DNA from: Bin103 sp002238925
GTDB taxonomy: Bacteria; Spirochaetota; Spirochaetia; SZUA-6; Bin103
DNA: 64,000 bases
Reading direction: 5' to 3'
NCBI GenBank assembly: GCA_965208065.1
Contig: OZ242313.1
Location: 2,914,001 to 2,978,000 of the forward strand
How positions within the stretch are numbered: the stretch's first letter is position 1; the number at the start of each line of letters is the position of its first letter. The position numbers and the translations under genes were made by a program. The notes beneath the pieces are model-generated. The model was not told the DNA's origin. It saw only the letters and a program-made list of their open reading frames with translations, and ran no database searches. This document shows, in pieces, positions 16,963 to 25,587 of this stretch.

Positions 16963-18567
16963 ATGATGAACATTCGCAGTGCTGCCGCGGTGGCAGCCCT
17001 GATTCTGATGGCGGGGGCGGTTTGGGCTGCGCCGGAGTCCGAGGCCATGGCCTCGGACGAGGACCGGCTCACAGCGGTCGGATTCCACAATGCCGGCTAC
17101 CCGATTGTCGATACTCCGATTACGGTGCAGGCGATGATCCGCGGCGCCGCCCACGTGAACTACGAGTTCGACGACATGACGCTGATCGCGGACCTGCAGG
17201 AGCGCTCCAATATCGACCTGGTGTTCGAGACGGTGCCGGGAGCACAGGCGGCAGAGAAGCGCAACCTGATCTTCGCCAGCCGCGAGTATCCCGACCTGAT
17301 GCTCAACATGGGCGTGAGCGACCGCAATCTGTGGGGAGCGGCGCAGGCCGGCGACGTGTATGCACTGGACGAGATGATCGACGCCTACGCGCCGAGCTGG
17401 AAGCAGGCATTCGCCGAGCGGCCGATCGTACGCAAGGCGATTACCCAGCCGGACGGCAAGATCTACAGCCTGCCCTACTACCGCGAGATCCTGAACGACT
17501 ACGGCATCCGCGACACCATGGCGATCAACGTGGACTGGCTCGGCAAGATGGGCATCGACAAGATTCCCGATACTACCGACGAGTTCTACCTGGCGCTGAA
17601 GGCGTTCCGTACCGGCATCGACAACGGCACCCTGCCGGACAACGGCGTGCCGTGGCTGGGGCGCTTCCACGCCTGGGGCAACGGCGGCGAGTGGGAGCTG
17701 TACAACGCCTTCGGCCTGTGGATGAAGGGCCAGGGCTCGGGTGCCGAAAAGTACCTGTCGGTGAACGACGGCGTGGTCGAGTTCGGCGCCACCGATGCCA
17801 AGCTCAAGGACGCGGTGAAGTTCCTGCACCGCCTCTACTCCGAGGACCTGATCACGGAGGAGTTTTTCACCAACCAGGGCTCCGACTTCACCCCGCGCTC
17901 GCGCTCGGTGCCGCCGATCTCCGGCTACTGGGGTTCCTACTTCATCACCTCGCCGGTGGAAGAGTTCTACGATCCCCTGCCGCCGCTGATGGGCCCCACC
18001 GGCGTACGCCGCTACCGCTCGCAGCCGGTGCGCCTGCAGAAGAACCAGTTCACGATTTTCAGCAAGTTCGAGGTTCCGGAAGCACTGGTGCGATTCATCG
18101 ATCCGTGGGCGGACGACACGTTCAGCGTCGAGGCTTCCTACGGCGGACCGTTGATCAGGCAGGAGTCTGACGGGACGCGTACGGTAACCGGGCGCGGCGT
18201 GGACTGGTTCGAGCACGGACCGCACAACTTCTTCCCGACCTACGTGTCGAAGCGCGCCGCGGACAAGGTGAACTGGACCGGCGAGCAGGGCAACCGCGAC
18301 TTGTACATTCGCGAGATCTACGAGCCCTACCTGTGGCCGCAGGAGCGCCACTTCGCCTATATCACCTACACCGACGAGGAACAGGAAGAGTTGGCGGTGA
18401 ACAGCACCGAAATCGCCAACTACATCCAGACCTCGATCGCCAAGTGGATGGTGGACGGCGGGGTCGACGACGGCTGGGAAGAGTACCTGAACGAGCTTGA
18501 CCGCCTCGGCCTGGATATGGTCATGGAGATTTTCCAGACCGCCTACGACCGCTTCCACGGGAATTAG
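16963..18567 (+). CDS. extracellular solute-binding protein, family 1 (LplA-like)
   Basis: A periplasmic sugar-binding protein of 534 residues that would deliver substrate to the two permeases upstream. The signal peptide (AAAVAALILMAGAVWAAPE) lacks a lipobox Cys, so the protein is probably soluble in the periplasm. The large size and ITQPDGKIYSLPYY fit the LplA/LipO branch, which often handles complex or acidic oligosaccharides. AGGAGG at 16948-16953 fits ATG 16963; a GTG nine bases earlier sits on top of that site and is unlikely. Confidence 0.85.
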   Translation: MMNIRSAAAVAALILMAGAVWAAPESEAMASDEDRLTAVGFHNAGYPIVDTPITVQAMIRGAAHVNYEFDDMTLIADLQERSNIDLVFETVPGAQAAEKRNLIFASREYPDLMLNMGVSDRNLWGAAQAGDVYALDEMIDAYAPSWKQAFAERPIVRKAITQPDGKIYSLPYYREILNDYGIRDTMAINVDWLGKMGIDKIPDTTDEFYLALKAFRTGIDNGTLPDNGVPWLGRFHAWGNGGEWELYNAFGLWMKGQGSGAEKYLSVNDGVVEFGATDAKLKDAVKFLHRLYSEDLITEEFFTNQGSDFTPRSRSVPPISGYWGSYFITSPVEEFYDPLPPLMGPTGVRRYRSQPVRLQKNQFTIFSKFEVPEALVRFIDPWADDTFSVEASYGGPLIRQESDGTRTVTGRGVDWFEHGPHNFFPTYVSKRAADKVNWTGEQGNRDLYIREIYEPYLWPQERHFAYITYTDEEQEELAVNSTEIANYIQTSIAKWMVDGGVDDGWEEYLNELDRLGLDMVMEIFQTAYDRFHGN

Positions 18568-18689
18568 CGGGCGGCGTCTCCAATTCAGCCACCGGGAGTC
18601 GAACGGGCCTCCGCCCGCGGCTCCTGGCGGCCACACTCGCGCCTGCCGCGTCGTGCGCTGCCGGCCGTCTGCGGTGTATGCTCCCGTCG

Positions 18690-19586
18690 ATGGCAGTGCA
18701 GCTTGGTATCGCACCGATTGCCTGGAGCAACGACGACCTGCCGCAGTTGGGCGGCGAAACGCCCCTGGAGACCTGCCTGCGGGAGAGCCGGCTGGCGGGG
18801 TTCACCGGGGTCGAGTCTGGCGGCAAGTTTCCGATGGACGCCGCCGCACTCGGCGCGCAGCTCGCCGCGCATAACCTGTGCCTGGTATCCGGCTGGTTTT
18901 CCGGGCAGTTGCTGTCCGGTTCGGTGGCGCGCGAGCGGGAGCGCATCGAGCAGCAACTCGCCACGTTCAAGGCGCTCGGCGCCCCGGTCCTGGTATACGC
19001 GGAGACCACCGGCAGCGTGCAGGCGCAGCAGGGCGTGCCGGTGAGCCGGCGCCCCGCCCTCGCCGACTCCGATTTTCCCGACTATGGCCGCGAGCTCACC
19101 GAGCTGGCTGACTACCTGGCCGAACGCGGCGTGCCGATGACCTACCACCACCACATGGGCACGGTGATCGAGACCGAGCGCGAGGTGGATATGCTGATGG
19201 CGAACACCGGTCCGTCGGTGGGCCTGCTGGTGGACACCGGCCACATGGTGTTCGCCGGCGGCGACCCTCTGGCCATGGCGCGGCGCCACGCGGCGCGCGT
19301 GAACCACGTCCATTGCAAGGATATCCGCGCCGACGTGCTGGCCCGGGTGCGGGCCGAGGACCTGAGCTTTCTCGATGCGGTGCTGGCCGGCGTGTTCACG
19401 GTGCCCGGCGACGGCAGCATCGACTTTCGCGCGGTGGCGCGGCTGTTGGCAGAGATCGGCTATGCCGGGTGGGCCGTGGTGGAGGCGGAGCAGGATCCGG
19501 CCAAGGCCAACCCGCTGACCTACGCGCGTATCGGTTACGCGGAGCTGACCGCCGCCCTGGCCGGGGCCGGCATCGAGGTTGATTGA
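18690..19586 (+). CDS. iolE: IolE-like myo-inosose-2 dehydratase
   Basis: IolE dehydrates 2-keto-myo-inositol in inositol breakdown. The 298-residue product begins LGIAPIAWSNDDLPQLGGET, very close to the IolE opening, followed by GFTGVESGGKFP. It is a TIM barrel with metal ligands suggested by TYHHHMGTVIET, LLVDTGHMVFAGG and VNHVHCKDIR. An in-frame ATG at 18678 would add four residues. It lies 122 bases after the binding-protein gene, so the upstream importer may bring in an inositol or a related cyclitol glycoside. Other iol genes are not seen here. Confidence 0.78.
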   Translation: MAVQLGIAPIAWSNDDLPQLGGETPLETCLRESRLAGFTGVESGGKFPMDAAALGAQLAAHNLCLVSGWFSGQLLSGSVARERERIEQQLATFKALGAPVLVYAETTGSVQAQQGVPVSRRPALADSDFPDYGRELTELADYLAERGVPMTYHHHMGTVIETEREVDMLMANTGPSVGLLVDTGHMVFAGGDPLAMARRHAARVNHVHCKDIRADVLARVRAEDLSFLDAVLAGVFTVPGDGSIDFRAVARLLAEIGYAGWAVVEAEQDPAKANPLTYARIGYAELTAALAGAGIEVD

Positions 19587-20467
19587 CCGTGCTGGTCCGG
19601 ACGGGGGCCGGGGCTGGCGTGGCTGACCGGCAGTTGCGCGGCAAGGTGGCGCTGGTCACCGGCGGCGCCCGTGGATTGGGGCGCGGTTATGCGCTACGGC
19701 TGGCGGAGCTGGGCGCCGACGTGGCCATTCTCGACCGCAACCTCGGCGCCGCCGGGGTGTACGAGTTCGAGCGCAACCTGATGACCGCCGCGACGGTGCA
19801 GGAAGAGTGTGCCGCCCACGGGGTGCGGGCGCTGGCGCGCGAGGTCGACCTCGCCGACCGTGGCGCCGCCGAGCGGGCGGTGGCCGGCGTGGCCGGCGAG
19901 CTTGGCGGTATCGACATCGCGGTGTGCAATGCTGGCGGGGGCACCACCCGGTTTGCGGACGAGATGCCCGGCGCCGGGAGCGTTGCCGGGGCGGATGGGC
20001 GGGAGCTTGCCGACGCCAACACCGAGGCGACGGCGAGCGACTGTCCGCAGGAGGTGCTGACGCGGGTGCTGGACATCAACCTGATGACCTGCATGTACAC
20101 CTGCATGGCCGTGGTTCCGCACCTGAAGCGCCGCGGCGGCGGCAAGATTGTCACCGTTTCCAGCACGGCGGGCCTGGTGGCGTCAGGTGGCTACCACCCG
20201 TACGGCACCGCCAAGGCCGCTATCGTCCACTACACGCGGGCCCTGGCCCAGGAACTGGGACCGCACGGCATCAACGTCAACAGCATCGCGCCCGGCATCA
20301 TCCGCACCGGGCGTCTCGGTGATCGCGCCCACCTCGGCCCGCGCATCCCGCTGCGCCGTGAAGGCACCATTGCGGATTGCGTGAAGGTGGTGGAGTTCCT
20401 GGTGACCGACCTGTCCGACTACGTGACCGGCTGCACGATCCCGATCGACGGCGGCCTGTACCACTGA
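19583..20467 (+). CDS. short-chain dehydrogenase/reductase
   Basis: A 294-residue NAD(P)-dependent SDR with a TTG start overlapping the iolE stop (TTGA). The cofactor motif TGGARGLGRGYALRLAELGA, the NAG motif AVCNAGGGTTRF, the catalytic Ser region KIVTVSSTAGLV and the YxxxK motif in YHPYGTAKAAI are all visible. An insertion of about 40 residues around 125-160 (MPGAGSVAGADGRELAD onward) lengthens the protein. Tight coupling to iolE suggests a polyol or inosose-type substrate. GTG 19619 is an alternative start. Confidence 0.8.
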   Translation: MTVLVRTGAGAGVADRQLRGKVALVTGGARGLGRGYALRLAELGADVAILDRNLGAAGVYEFERNLMTAATVQEECAAHGVRALAREVDLADRGAAERAVAGVAGELGGIDIAVCNAGGGTTRFADEMPGAGSVAGADGRELADANTEATASDCPQEVLTRVLDINLMTCMYTCMAVVPHLKRRGGGKIVTVSSTAGLVASGGYHPYGTAKAAIVHYTRALAQELGPHGINVNSIAPGIIRTGRLGDRAHLGPRIPLRREGTIADCVKVVEFLVTDLSDYVTGCTIPIDGGLYH

Positions 20468-20496
20468 CCCCGGCGGCGGCGCTCAGCCGCGGGTCA
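20465..20496. terminator. hairpin at a convergent junction
   Basis: TGACCC plus GCGGC (20465-20470, 20473-20477) pair with GCCGC plus GGGTCA (20486-20496), leaving a 2-base bulge and an 8-base loop. The hairpin contains the stop codons of both the SDR and the ThDP gene. There is no T run, so termination here is only a suggestion. Confidence 0.35.
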
Positions 20497-22225
20497 GGGG
20501 GCTGGTGACGTCGCGAAACGTGACCCGCCTCGAGGTAACCACGTCGATGACGGTCGCAACCGGAGCCGCGATGGCGTCCGCGAAGGCGGCCGGCAAATCG
20601 CCGGGAGACGTCACCCGCACTCCGTTGCAGCCCATCGAACGGGCCACCTCGGCGAAGTTGGTGGGCGCGAACTCGCTGGCTATTACCCGTTCCTGCTGGC
20701 CGTGTTTGACCCAGCCGAGGGCGCTGTTGTTGAGCACCACCACGACAATCGGGATGTTCTCGTCGCGCGCGGTCAGCAGGCCGTTCATCGCCATGCCGAA
20801 GCCACCGTCGCCGGTCACCGCCAGCACCTGACGGTCGGGGTGGACCAGCTTGGCTGCCAGCGCGGCCGGGATGGCATAGCCCATCGCCCCGATGCCGGGC
20901 ATGATCAGCGAGCCGGCGCTGCGGGTCTGGAAAAAGTGGGTCATGAACAGGCGGTTTTCGCCAGCGTCGCAGGTGATGAAGGCATCCTCCGCGGTTGCGT
21001 TGCAGATCTCGGAAAACAAGCGCTGCGGCATGACCGGGGTCTCGTCAGAGTCGTAGTCGGAACCGCTGAAGAAGGCATGCTCGCGCTTGCTGGCGTCCAG
21101 TGCCGCCACGCGGGCGGCGCGCTCCGCCGTGGAAGGTGCGCCGGCATCGGACACTGCGCCGTGCAGTTGCGCCAGTACCAGGGCGGCGTCGCCGACGATG
21201 GTGTGGTCGCACGGGAACGACCAGGCGGCGTTTTTCGGTTCCACGTCCACCTGGATGAGGGTCTGGCGGCGCGGGTCGATGAGCTCCGGATTCTCGTTGG
21301 CGGTGTCGGACGGGTTCAGGCGCGTGCCGACCGCCAGCACCAGGTCGGCCTGGCCGACAGTGACGTTGGCGGTGGCCTGCCCGAAGCTGCCGAGCACGCC
21401 GAGCGCGAGCTCATGCGTCTCCGGGAACACGCTCTTGCCGGAGGCGGTGGTGGCGACCGGGGCCGCGAGCAGCTCGGCAAGCGCGGCCAGCTCCGCGTAG
21501 GCGCCGGCGACACGCACGCCGTTGCCGGCCACGATCACGGGGCGTTGCGCGCCGGCGAGGGCCGCGGCGGCGGCCTGCACGTGCGCGTCGTCGCCGTGGG
21601 TTCTGGCTGGGAGGTAGCACTGCGTCGGATACAGGACGGGCCGGCTGTCCGGGCCCACGGTACCGCCCAGCGCGGCGCTGTGATAGATCACCGCCACCGG
21701 GCCGCGCTCGCCGCTGAGTGCGTGCTTGACCGCGAGCTGGGTACTCTGCACCGCCTGCACGGGATCGTGCGCCACGGTAGCGTACTTGGTGACGCCGGCG
21801 AGAGCGCTGCGCGTGTCGAAGGAGCCGTAGTCGCCAGTGCCGCTCTGATAGGGCGAGTGGTGCGAGAACGGCGCCTGGTCGGAGAGATCGGTCAGTAGCA
21901 GCATCGGCGAGCTGCCCATGTGCGCCTCCAGGGTGCCGAGGAGCGCGTTGGCAAGCATGAAGGCGCCCTGGCCGATCGCCACGCCCGGCCTGCCGGTGAG
22001 TCGGCCGTAGACCTCCGCCATCACGCTCGCGAGCTGTTCGTGGCGTACCAGGACCGCGCGAATCGTGTCCTGGCGATCGTACAGGGCGTCGTACAGGCGC
22101 CCCATGTTGCCGCCGATGATGCCGAACACCATGTCGATGCCGGCGCCCTCGAGCGCGCGCACGATGCCCTCGGTGGCGGGGCCCTCTGCCGCCAGCAGCG
22201 TTTCGGTTGTTGCCATGGCAGCCAT
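20483..22225 (-). CDS. thiamine diphosphate-dependent enzyme (acetolactate synthase-like)
   Basis: A 580-residue ThDP enzyme of the acetolactate synthase/benzoylformate decarboxylase superfamily. It shows the catalytic Glu region VRHEQLASVMAEVYGRLTG, the central FAD/NAD-fold domain, and the ThDP/Mg motif GDGGFGMAMNGLLTA continuing to VVVLNNSALG. The exact reaction cannot be read from sequence; candidates are acetolactate synthase, sulfoacetaldehyde-type lyases, or IolD-like ring opening given the nearby IolE. ATG 22225 and ATG 22216 are both plausible starts. It is divergent from the dehydrogenase gene across about 90 bases. Confidence 0.75.
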   Translation of the reverse strand: MAAMATTETLLAAEGPATEGIVRALEGAGIDMVFGIIGGNMGRLYDALYDRQDTIRAVLVRHEQLASVMAEVYGRLTGRPGVAIGQGAFMLANALLGTLEAHMGSSPMLLLTDLSDQAPFSHHSPYQSGTGDYGSFDTRSALAGVTKYATVAHDPVQAVQSTQLAVKHALSGERGPVAVIYHSAALGGTVGPDSRPVLYPTQCYLPARTHGDDAHVQAAAAALAGAQRPVIVAGNGVRVAGAYAELAALAELLAAPVATTASGKSVFPETHELALGVLGSFGQATANVTVGQADLVLAVGTRLNPSDTANENPELIDPRRQTLIQVDVEPKNAAWSFPCDHTIVGDAALVLAQLHGAVSDAGAPSTAERAARVAALDASKREHAFFSGSDYDSDETPVMPQRLFSEICNATAEDAFITCDAGENRLFMTHFFQTRSAGSLIMPGIGAMGYAIPAALAAKLVHPDRQVLAVTGDGGFGMAMNGLLTARDENIPIVVVVLNNSALGWVKHGQQERVIASEFAPTNFAEVARSMGCNGVRVTSPGDLPAAFADAIAAPVATVIDVVTSRRVTFRDVTSPLTRG

Positions 22226-22316
22226 CCTACACCAAACGCGCCCGCAGGTTGGCGTGGTGGCCGCGCCTGTTGCGGTGGACGTGGGCCCGGTCAACGATTA
22301 CGATGCGCGCCCAGAT

Positions 22317-23285
22317 ATGAACGACAAACCACGGATCGTCGCCACGCTCCCGCTGGAGCCCGAATTCGAAGCACGCCTCGCCGCGGCCGGGGAGATCGTG
22401 TCGCTGGTGGGAGCTCCCCGCGAACAGGTGTTCGAGGCGCTGGCCACGGCGCAGGCATTTCTGGGTCATTACCCGGTAGGCGGGGAGTTCCTCGACGCCG
22501 GGCCGGCGCTACGAGTGGTCGCTACCTCGAGCGTCGGCTACGACTTCATCGACGTGACGGCGGCTACCGCGCGCGGCGTGGCCGTGTGCAACACGCCGGG
22601 CGTGCTGACGGCCGCGGTGGCAGACCTGACCGTTGCGCTGATCATCATGCTGTCGCGCCGCCTGCTGGAGTTCGAGCGCTACGCGCGCAGCGGTGCGTGG
22701 GCGCGGCGCGAACCGATGCCGGCCCTGGCGCACGACATCGCCGGCAAGACCGTCGGCGTAGTCGGCTTCGGGCGCATTGGGCGGGAGGTGACGCGGCGCA
22801 TGCTGGCGCTTGGCATGAAGCCGGTCTGGTACGACATCTTCGACAACCCGCCGCCCGACGCCCCGGCGGCGCCGCGCCGGCCGCTCGACGACCTGCTGCG
22901 CGAGGCGGACTTCGTGTCGATCCACATGGATCTGAACGACTCCTCACGCCACCTTATTGGCGAGCGCGAAATCGCCCTGATGCGCGGCAATGCCTACCTG
23001 GTCAACACCGCGCGCGGCGGCGTGGTGGACCAGGCGGCCCTGACAGCGGCGCTGCAGGAAAACCGCATCGCCGGCGCCGGTCTCGACGTGCTGGCGCCGG
23101 AGCCGCCGGACCCGGACGATCCGATTCTTGCACTGCCCAACGTGGTGATTTTCCCGCACATGGCCACCGCGACCCACGAGACACGCAAGGCGATGCGCGG
23201 GCTCGCCGTGGACAACGTGATCGCCGTGCTGGCCGGGCAGCGGCCACAGGCAATCGTCAACCCGGAGGTTCTGGAGTCGCAGTAG
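22317..23285 (+). CDS. D-2-hydroxyacid dehydrogenase
   Basis: A 322-residue NAD(P)-dependent dehydrogenase of the glyoxylate/hydroxypyruvate/phosphoglycerate reductase family. It contains the Rossmann motif VGVVGFGRIGREV, the substrate-site Arg in VNTARGGVVDQAAL, and the catalytic His in VIFPHMATAT. The frame is open for 84 codons upstream inside the divergent ThDP gene, but ATG 22317 puts the family start MNDKPRIVATLPLEPEFEA in place. It may reduce a 2-keto acid produced by the adjacent ThDP enzyme or aldolase. Confidence 0.85.
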   Translation: MNDKPRIVATLPLEPEFEARLAAAGEIVSLVGAPREQVFEALATAQAFLGHYPVGGEFLDAGPALRVVATSSVGYDFIDVTAATARGVAVCNTPGVLTAAVADLTVALIIMLSRRLLEFERYARSGAWARREPMPALAHDIAGKTVGVVGFGRIGREVTRRMLALGMKPVWYDIFDNPPPDAPAAPRRPLDDLLREADFVSIHMDLNDSSRHLIGEREIALMRGNAYLVNTARGGVVDQAALTAALQENRIAGAGLDVLAPEPPDPDDPILALPNVVIFPHMATATHETRKAMRGLAVDNVIAVLAGQRPQAIVNPEVLESQ

Positions 23286-23293
23286 GCCGGCGG

Positions 23294-23317
23294 CGGCGTG
23301 CCTACGCGGGCACGCCG
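23294..23317. terminator. perfect 9-base hairpin at a convergent junction
   Basis: CGGCGTGCC (23294-23302) and GGCACGCCG (23309-23317) form a perfect stem with loop TACGCG, between the stops of the D-2-hydroxyacid dehydrogenase and the aldolase. The last base of the left arm is the final base of the aldolase gene. No T tract follows on either strand. Confidence 0.45.
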
Positions 23318-24093
23318 AGCACTTGGCGCAGTTGCGCGCCGGTGGTGCTCCAGTATCCGCCCAGGATGCTGACGTCGGCACCGATGGAGAAGTGGCGCAC
23401 GCCCAGGTCCAGGTACTGCTGTGCCAGATCGGGGCTGCCGATTTCGGCGCGCGGGTGCACGCCGCACTCCAGCGAGCGGCGGAACACGAGGTCGTGGGCC
23501 TCTTTCACCTCCGGATGGTCGCGCTCGCCCATGTGGCCGGTGTTCATCGAATAGTCGGTTGCTCCCCACTGCACCATGTCCAGGCCCGGGATGGCCAGGA
23601 TTTCCTCCAGCTCGTCAACGGCGCCCTTCTTCTCGATCATCACCGCCACCACGATGTCGCGGATCGCCTGCACGTAGGCGGGACTGCCGCCCGACCCCAT
23701 CGGCACGTTGCGGCGCGCCGCGGCGCCGTACAGGCCGCTGTCCTCCGGCGTGTCGGGACGCGCGAAGCTCACGCACTCGCGCACGTCGTCGGCGGAACGG
23801 CAGTCGGTGAACAACACCGCTTCGAAGCCGGCGCCGATGCCGCGCTGTGCCAGGAATCCCTGGTGACTCTGGTCGATCTTTATCATCGAGCCGAGTCCAT
23901 ACAATTCGGCGGTCCGGCACACGTTGTCCAGGTCGTGCAGGTCGAACGAGCCGTATTCGGCGACGAACTCGACGTAGTCGAATTGTCCCGTCTGCCCGAG
24001 CACTTCCACGCTCACCGGGTCGGGGTTGAAGATGCGCGTACACACCGAAATCTCGTTGGCGTTCAGCTTGTTGCGCAGCGAATTGGTTCTCAC
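23302..24093 (-). CDS. HpcH/HpaI family aldolase, atypical active site
   Basis: A 263-residue TIM-barrel class II aldolase that in its family splits 4-hydroxy-2-oxo acids to pyruvate and an aldehyde. The fold markers are FDYVEFVAEYGSFDLHDLD, AVMIEKKGAVDELEEI and GLDMVQWGATDYS, keeping the metal-binding Glu and Asp. The family's usual Glu-His at the end of strand 2 is Glu-Tyr here, so the general base may be changed. I chose GTG 24093 because AAGGAG lies six bases upstream; the open frame extends further without a site. Confidence 0.75.
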   Translation of the reverse strand: MRTNSLRNKLNANEISVCTRIFNPDPVSVEVLGQTGQFDYVEFVAEYGSFDLHDLDNVCRTAELYGLGSMIKIDQSHQGFLAQRGIGAGFEAVLFTDCRSADDVRECVSFARPDTPEDSGLYGAAARRNVPMGSGGSPAYVQAIRDIVVAVMIEKKGAVDELEEILAIPGLDMVQWGATDYSMNTGHMGERDHPEVKEAHDLVFRRSLECGVHPRAEIGSPDLAQQYLDLGVRHFSIGADVSILGGYWSTTGAQLRQVLGVPA

Positions 24094-24164
24094 TTGAATC
24101 TCCTTGTCGAGATGTGGTCGATCTCGGGGCCACAGTGTAGCACGATTGGCGTGGCGCAATCGCG

Positions 24165-24626
24165 CTAACGGTGGCGGCAGTCCATCCCGTTGGTGCGGCG
24201 TCGGAAGCCGAGCCGCTCGTAGAATGGCAGCACGTCGTCGGCGCAGTCGAGGATGGTCTTGTAGCAGCCGGCCTCGGCCGCGCGCTTCAGGAGGTAGCGA
24301 ATCAGCGCCTGCCCGATCCCCCTGCCCTGCTGATCGGCCGCCACCGCCACGTCCTCGATGTGGCCGGCACGGCCCCCCTGGTTGATGAACTTGTGCTCGA
24401 CGAGCAGCGTCGCCGCGCCCACCACGCGGCCGCCAACCTCCGCCACCGCCACCACGCAGTCCGGGTTGCGGTCAAGGCGCCGGAATACCTCCACCGCCCG
24501 CTCCGGCGCCAGGTCGCTGGCTGGACGCAACGCATCCAGCGTCTCCAGAAACCCGTTGCTCAAGTCCGCCTCCCGCAACGTCCGCACCGCCACCGAAGCC
24601 ACACAGCATGTTCTTGTTTTGGCCAT
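24165..24626 (-). CDS. GNA1-like GNAT acetyltransferase
   Basis: A 153-residue GNAT protein. Its C-terminal half, GHIEDVAVAADQQGRGIGQA then GCYKTILDCADDVLPFYERL, follows eukaryotic-type glucosamine-6-phosphate N-acetyltransferase (GNA1) closely, including the GHIEDV strand, the acetyl-CoA pyrophosphate loop QGRGIG and the GCYKxxLDC motif. The N-terminal half is less alike. It could acetylate glucosamine-6-phosphate for amino-sugar metabolism; another small amine substrate is possible. It is downstream of the FRG relic on the other strand and 71 bases before the aldolase gene. Confidence 0.72.
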   Translation of the reverse strand: MAKTRTCCVASVAVRTLREADLSNGFLETLDALRPASDLAPERAVEVFRRLDRNPDCVVAVAEVGGRVVGAATLLVEHKFINQGGRAGHIEDVAVAADQQGRGIGQALIRYLLKRAAEAGCYKTILDCADDVLPFYERLGFRRRTNGMDCRHR

Positions 24627-24719
24627 CCCTACCGCTATAATGGCGGCTCACCGGGGATGGTGCCACTCCGTACGGCTCATGCTCCCGGCCAGTCGCGTCC
24701 GGCGGACAATATTGAGACG

Positions 24720-25201
24720 ATGAAGGTGGTTCCCAGACATGCCCGGGTCCTTCCTGTCGCGGGCGAAGGATCAAGAGGCGTGCTTTCTGGCTCGGTCGCA
24801 CTGCATGTAAAGGCGGTGTCGGCGGCCAAAGACAAGCTTGCTGATTTCGTGCGGTGGTCGCAGGACCATCCGGCCAACGAGTGGGTGTTTCGAGGCCAGC
24901 GCAACAAGGACTGGCGGTAGCAACCGTCGGTCGGTCGGGGCGATTCGTACAGCCTGCTCTGGGAGCGCCTGTTTGTCAACCAAAGGGGATTGTTCAGTAT
25001 CCATGCGCAGCCCGATCGGTCGTGGGGGTGCAGACCAAGGACATCAACCTTGCACGGTTTGGTATCCCTAAGGAGTTGAAGGAGTTACTGTTGTGTGGGC
25101 TGCACAACCTCGGGTTTGATGATGCTCACGCGATGCCGGACCTGGACGGGCTGGTACGGATGTTGAAGTGGCAATATGAGACTGGTACCCTGCCCGGGTA
25201 A
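24720..25201 (+). pseudogene. FRG-domain gene relic (in-frame amber, internal deletion, frameshift)
   Basis: Translation from ATG 24720 gives a start typical of FRG proteins, DFVRWSQDHPANEWVFRGQR, then NKDWR and a TAG at 24918-24920. Past the stop the same frame reads QPSVGRGDSYSLLWERLF then NQRGLFSIHAQPDRSWG. The frame then shifts at a G5 run (25024-25028), and the conserved C-terminus follows in another frame: GIPKELKELLLCGLHNLGFD then MPDLDGLVRMLKWQYE. The central QHYGLPTRLLDW-type block of the family is missing. FRG proteins have been linked to phage defence; this copy is clearly dead. It ends four bases before the next broken gene. Confidence 0.8.
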
Positions 25202-25205
25202 TGCC

Positions 25206-25577
25206 ATGAAGATTGAGTCTGCACGCGTCTGGTTCGCTGACCTCCCCCGTACGCTGTATGACGCTGCACGGGACTATCCGCTGGATGAGAAGCCCGAATA
25301 GGAAGAACTCGGGGATCTGGCCGACATCATCAAGTTCGAGGGGGTTACGGCATACTCAGAGAGTGCCGTAGTGGACAACGGCAAGTGTGTTGTTGCCGGA
25401 CGCGTGGCGGTCAAGCTGATCTACGATCCCGACAAGGACCCTGATCCTGAGCCCGATGAAAAATGCAGCGAAGTCCGCGACAGCCTTCCCGTGAGCATCT
25501 TCTTTGAGGTATGCCCGAAAAAGAAGGAAGTGAGGATCACTCGGGTCCGCGTGGACACGTCACCGCTGCTGAAGTAG
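25206..25577 (+). pseudogene. small gene interrupted by an in-frame amber codon
   Basis: One continuous frame from ATG 25206 to TAG 25575-25577 would encode about 123 residues except for a TAG at 25299-25301. It starts MKIESARVWFADLPRTLYDA, and after the stop continues EELGDLADIIKFEGVTAYSE, then AVKLIYDPDKDPDPEP and a Lys/Arg-rich end. No family is recognised. It lies four bases after the FRG relic and was probably its partner. A GTG at 25371 could begin a 68-residue remnant. The single amber could in principle be suppressed, but TAG is an ordinary stop in neighbouring genes. Confidence 0.6.
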
Positions 25578-25587
25578 TACCAGCCGG

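Noticed and set aside
24720..25201. active FRG-domain phage defence gene
   Set aside because: A stop codon, a frameshift and loss of the central conserved block make it non-functional; no other defence genes are nearby.
24918..25301. TAG read as an amino acid in this organism
   Set aside because: TAG is the ordinary stop in neighbouring genes such as rplI, rpsR and rseP, and the FRG gene also has a deletion and frameshift, so decay is the simpler reading.
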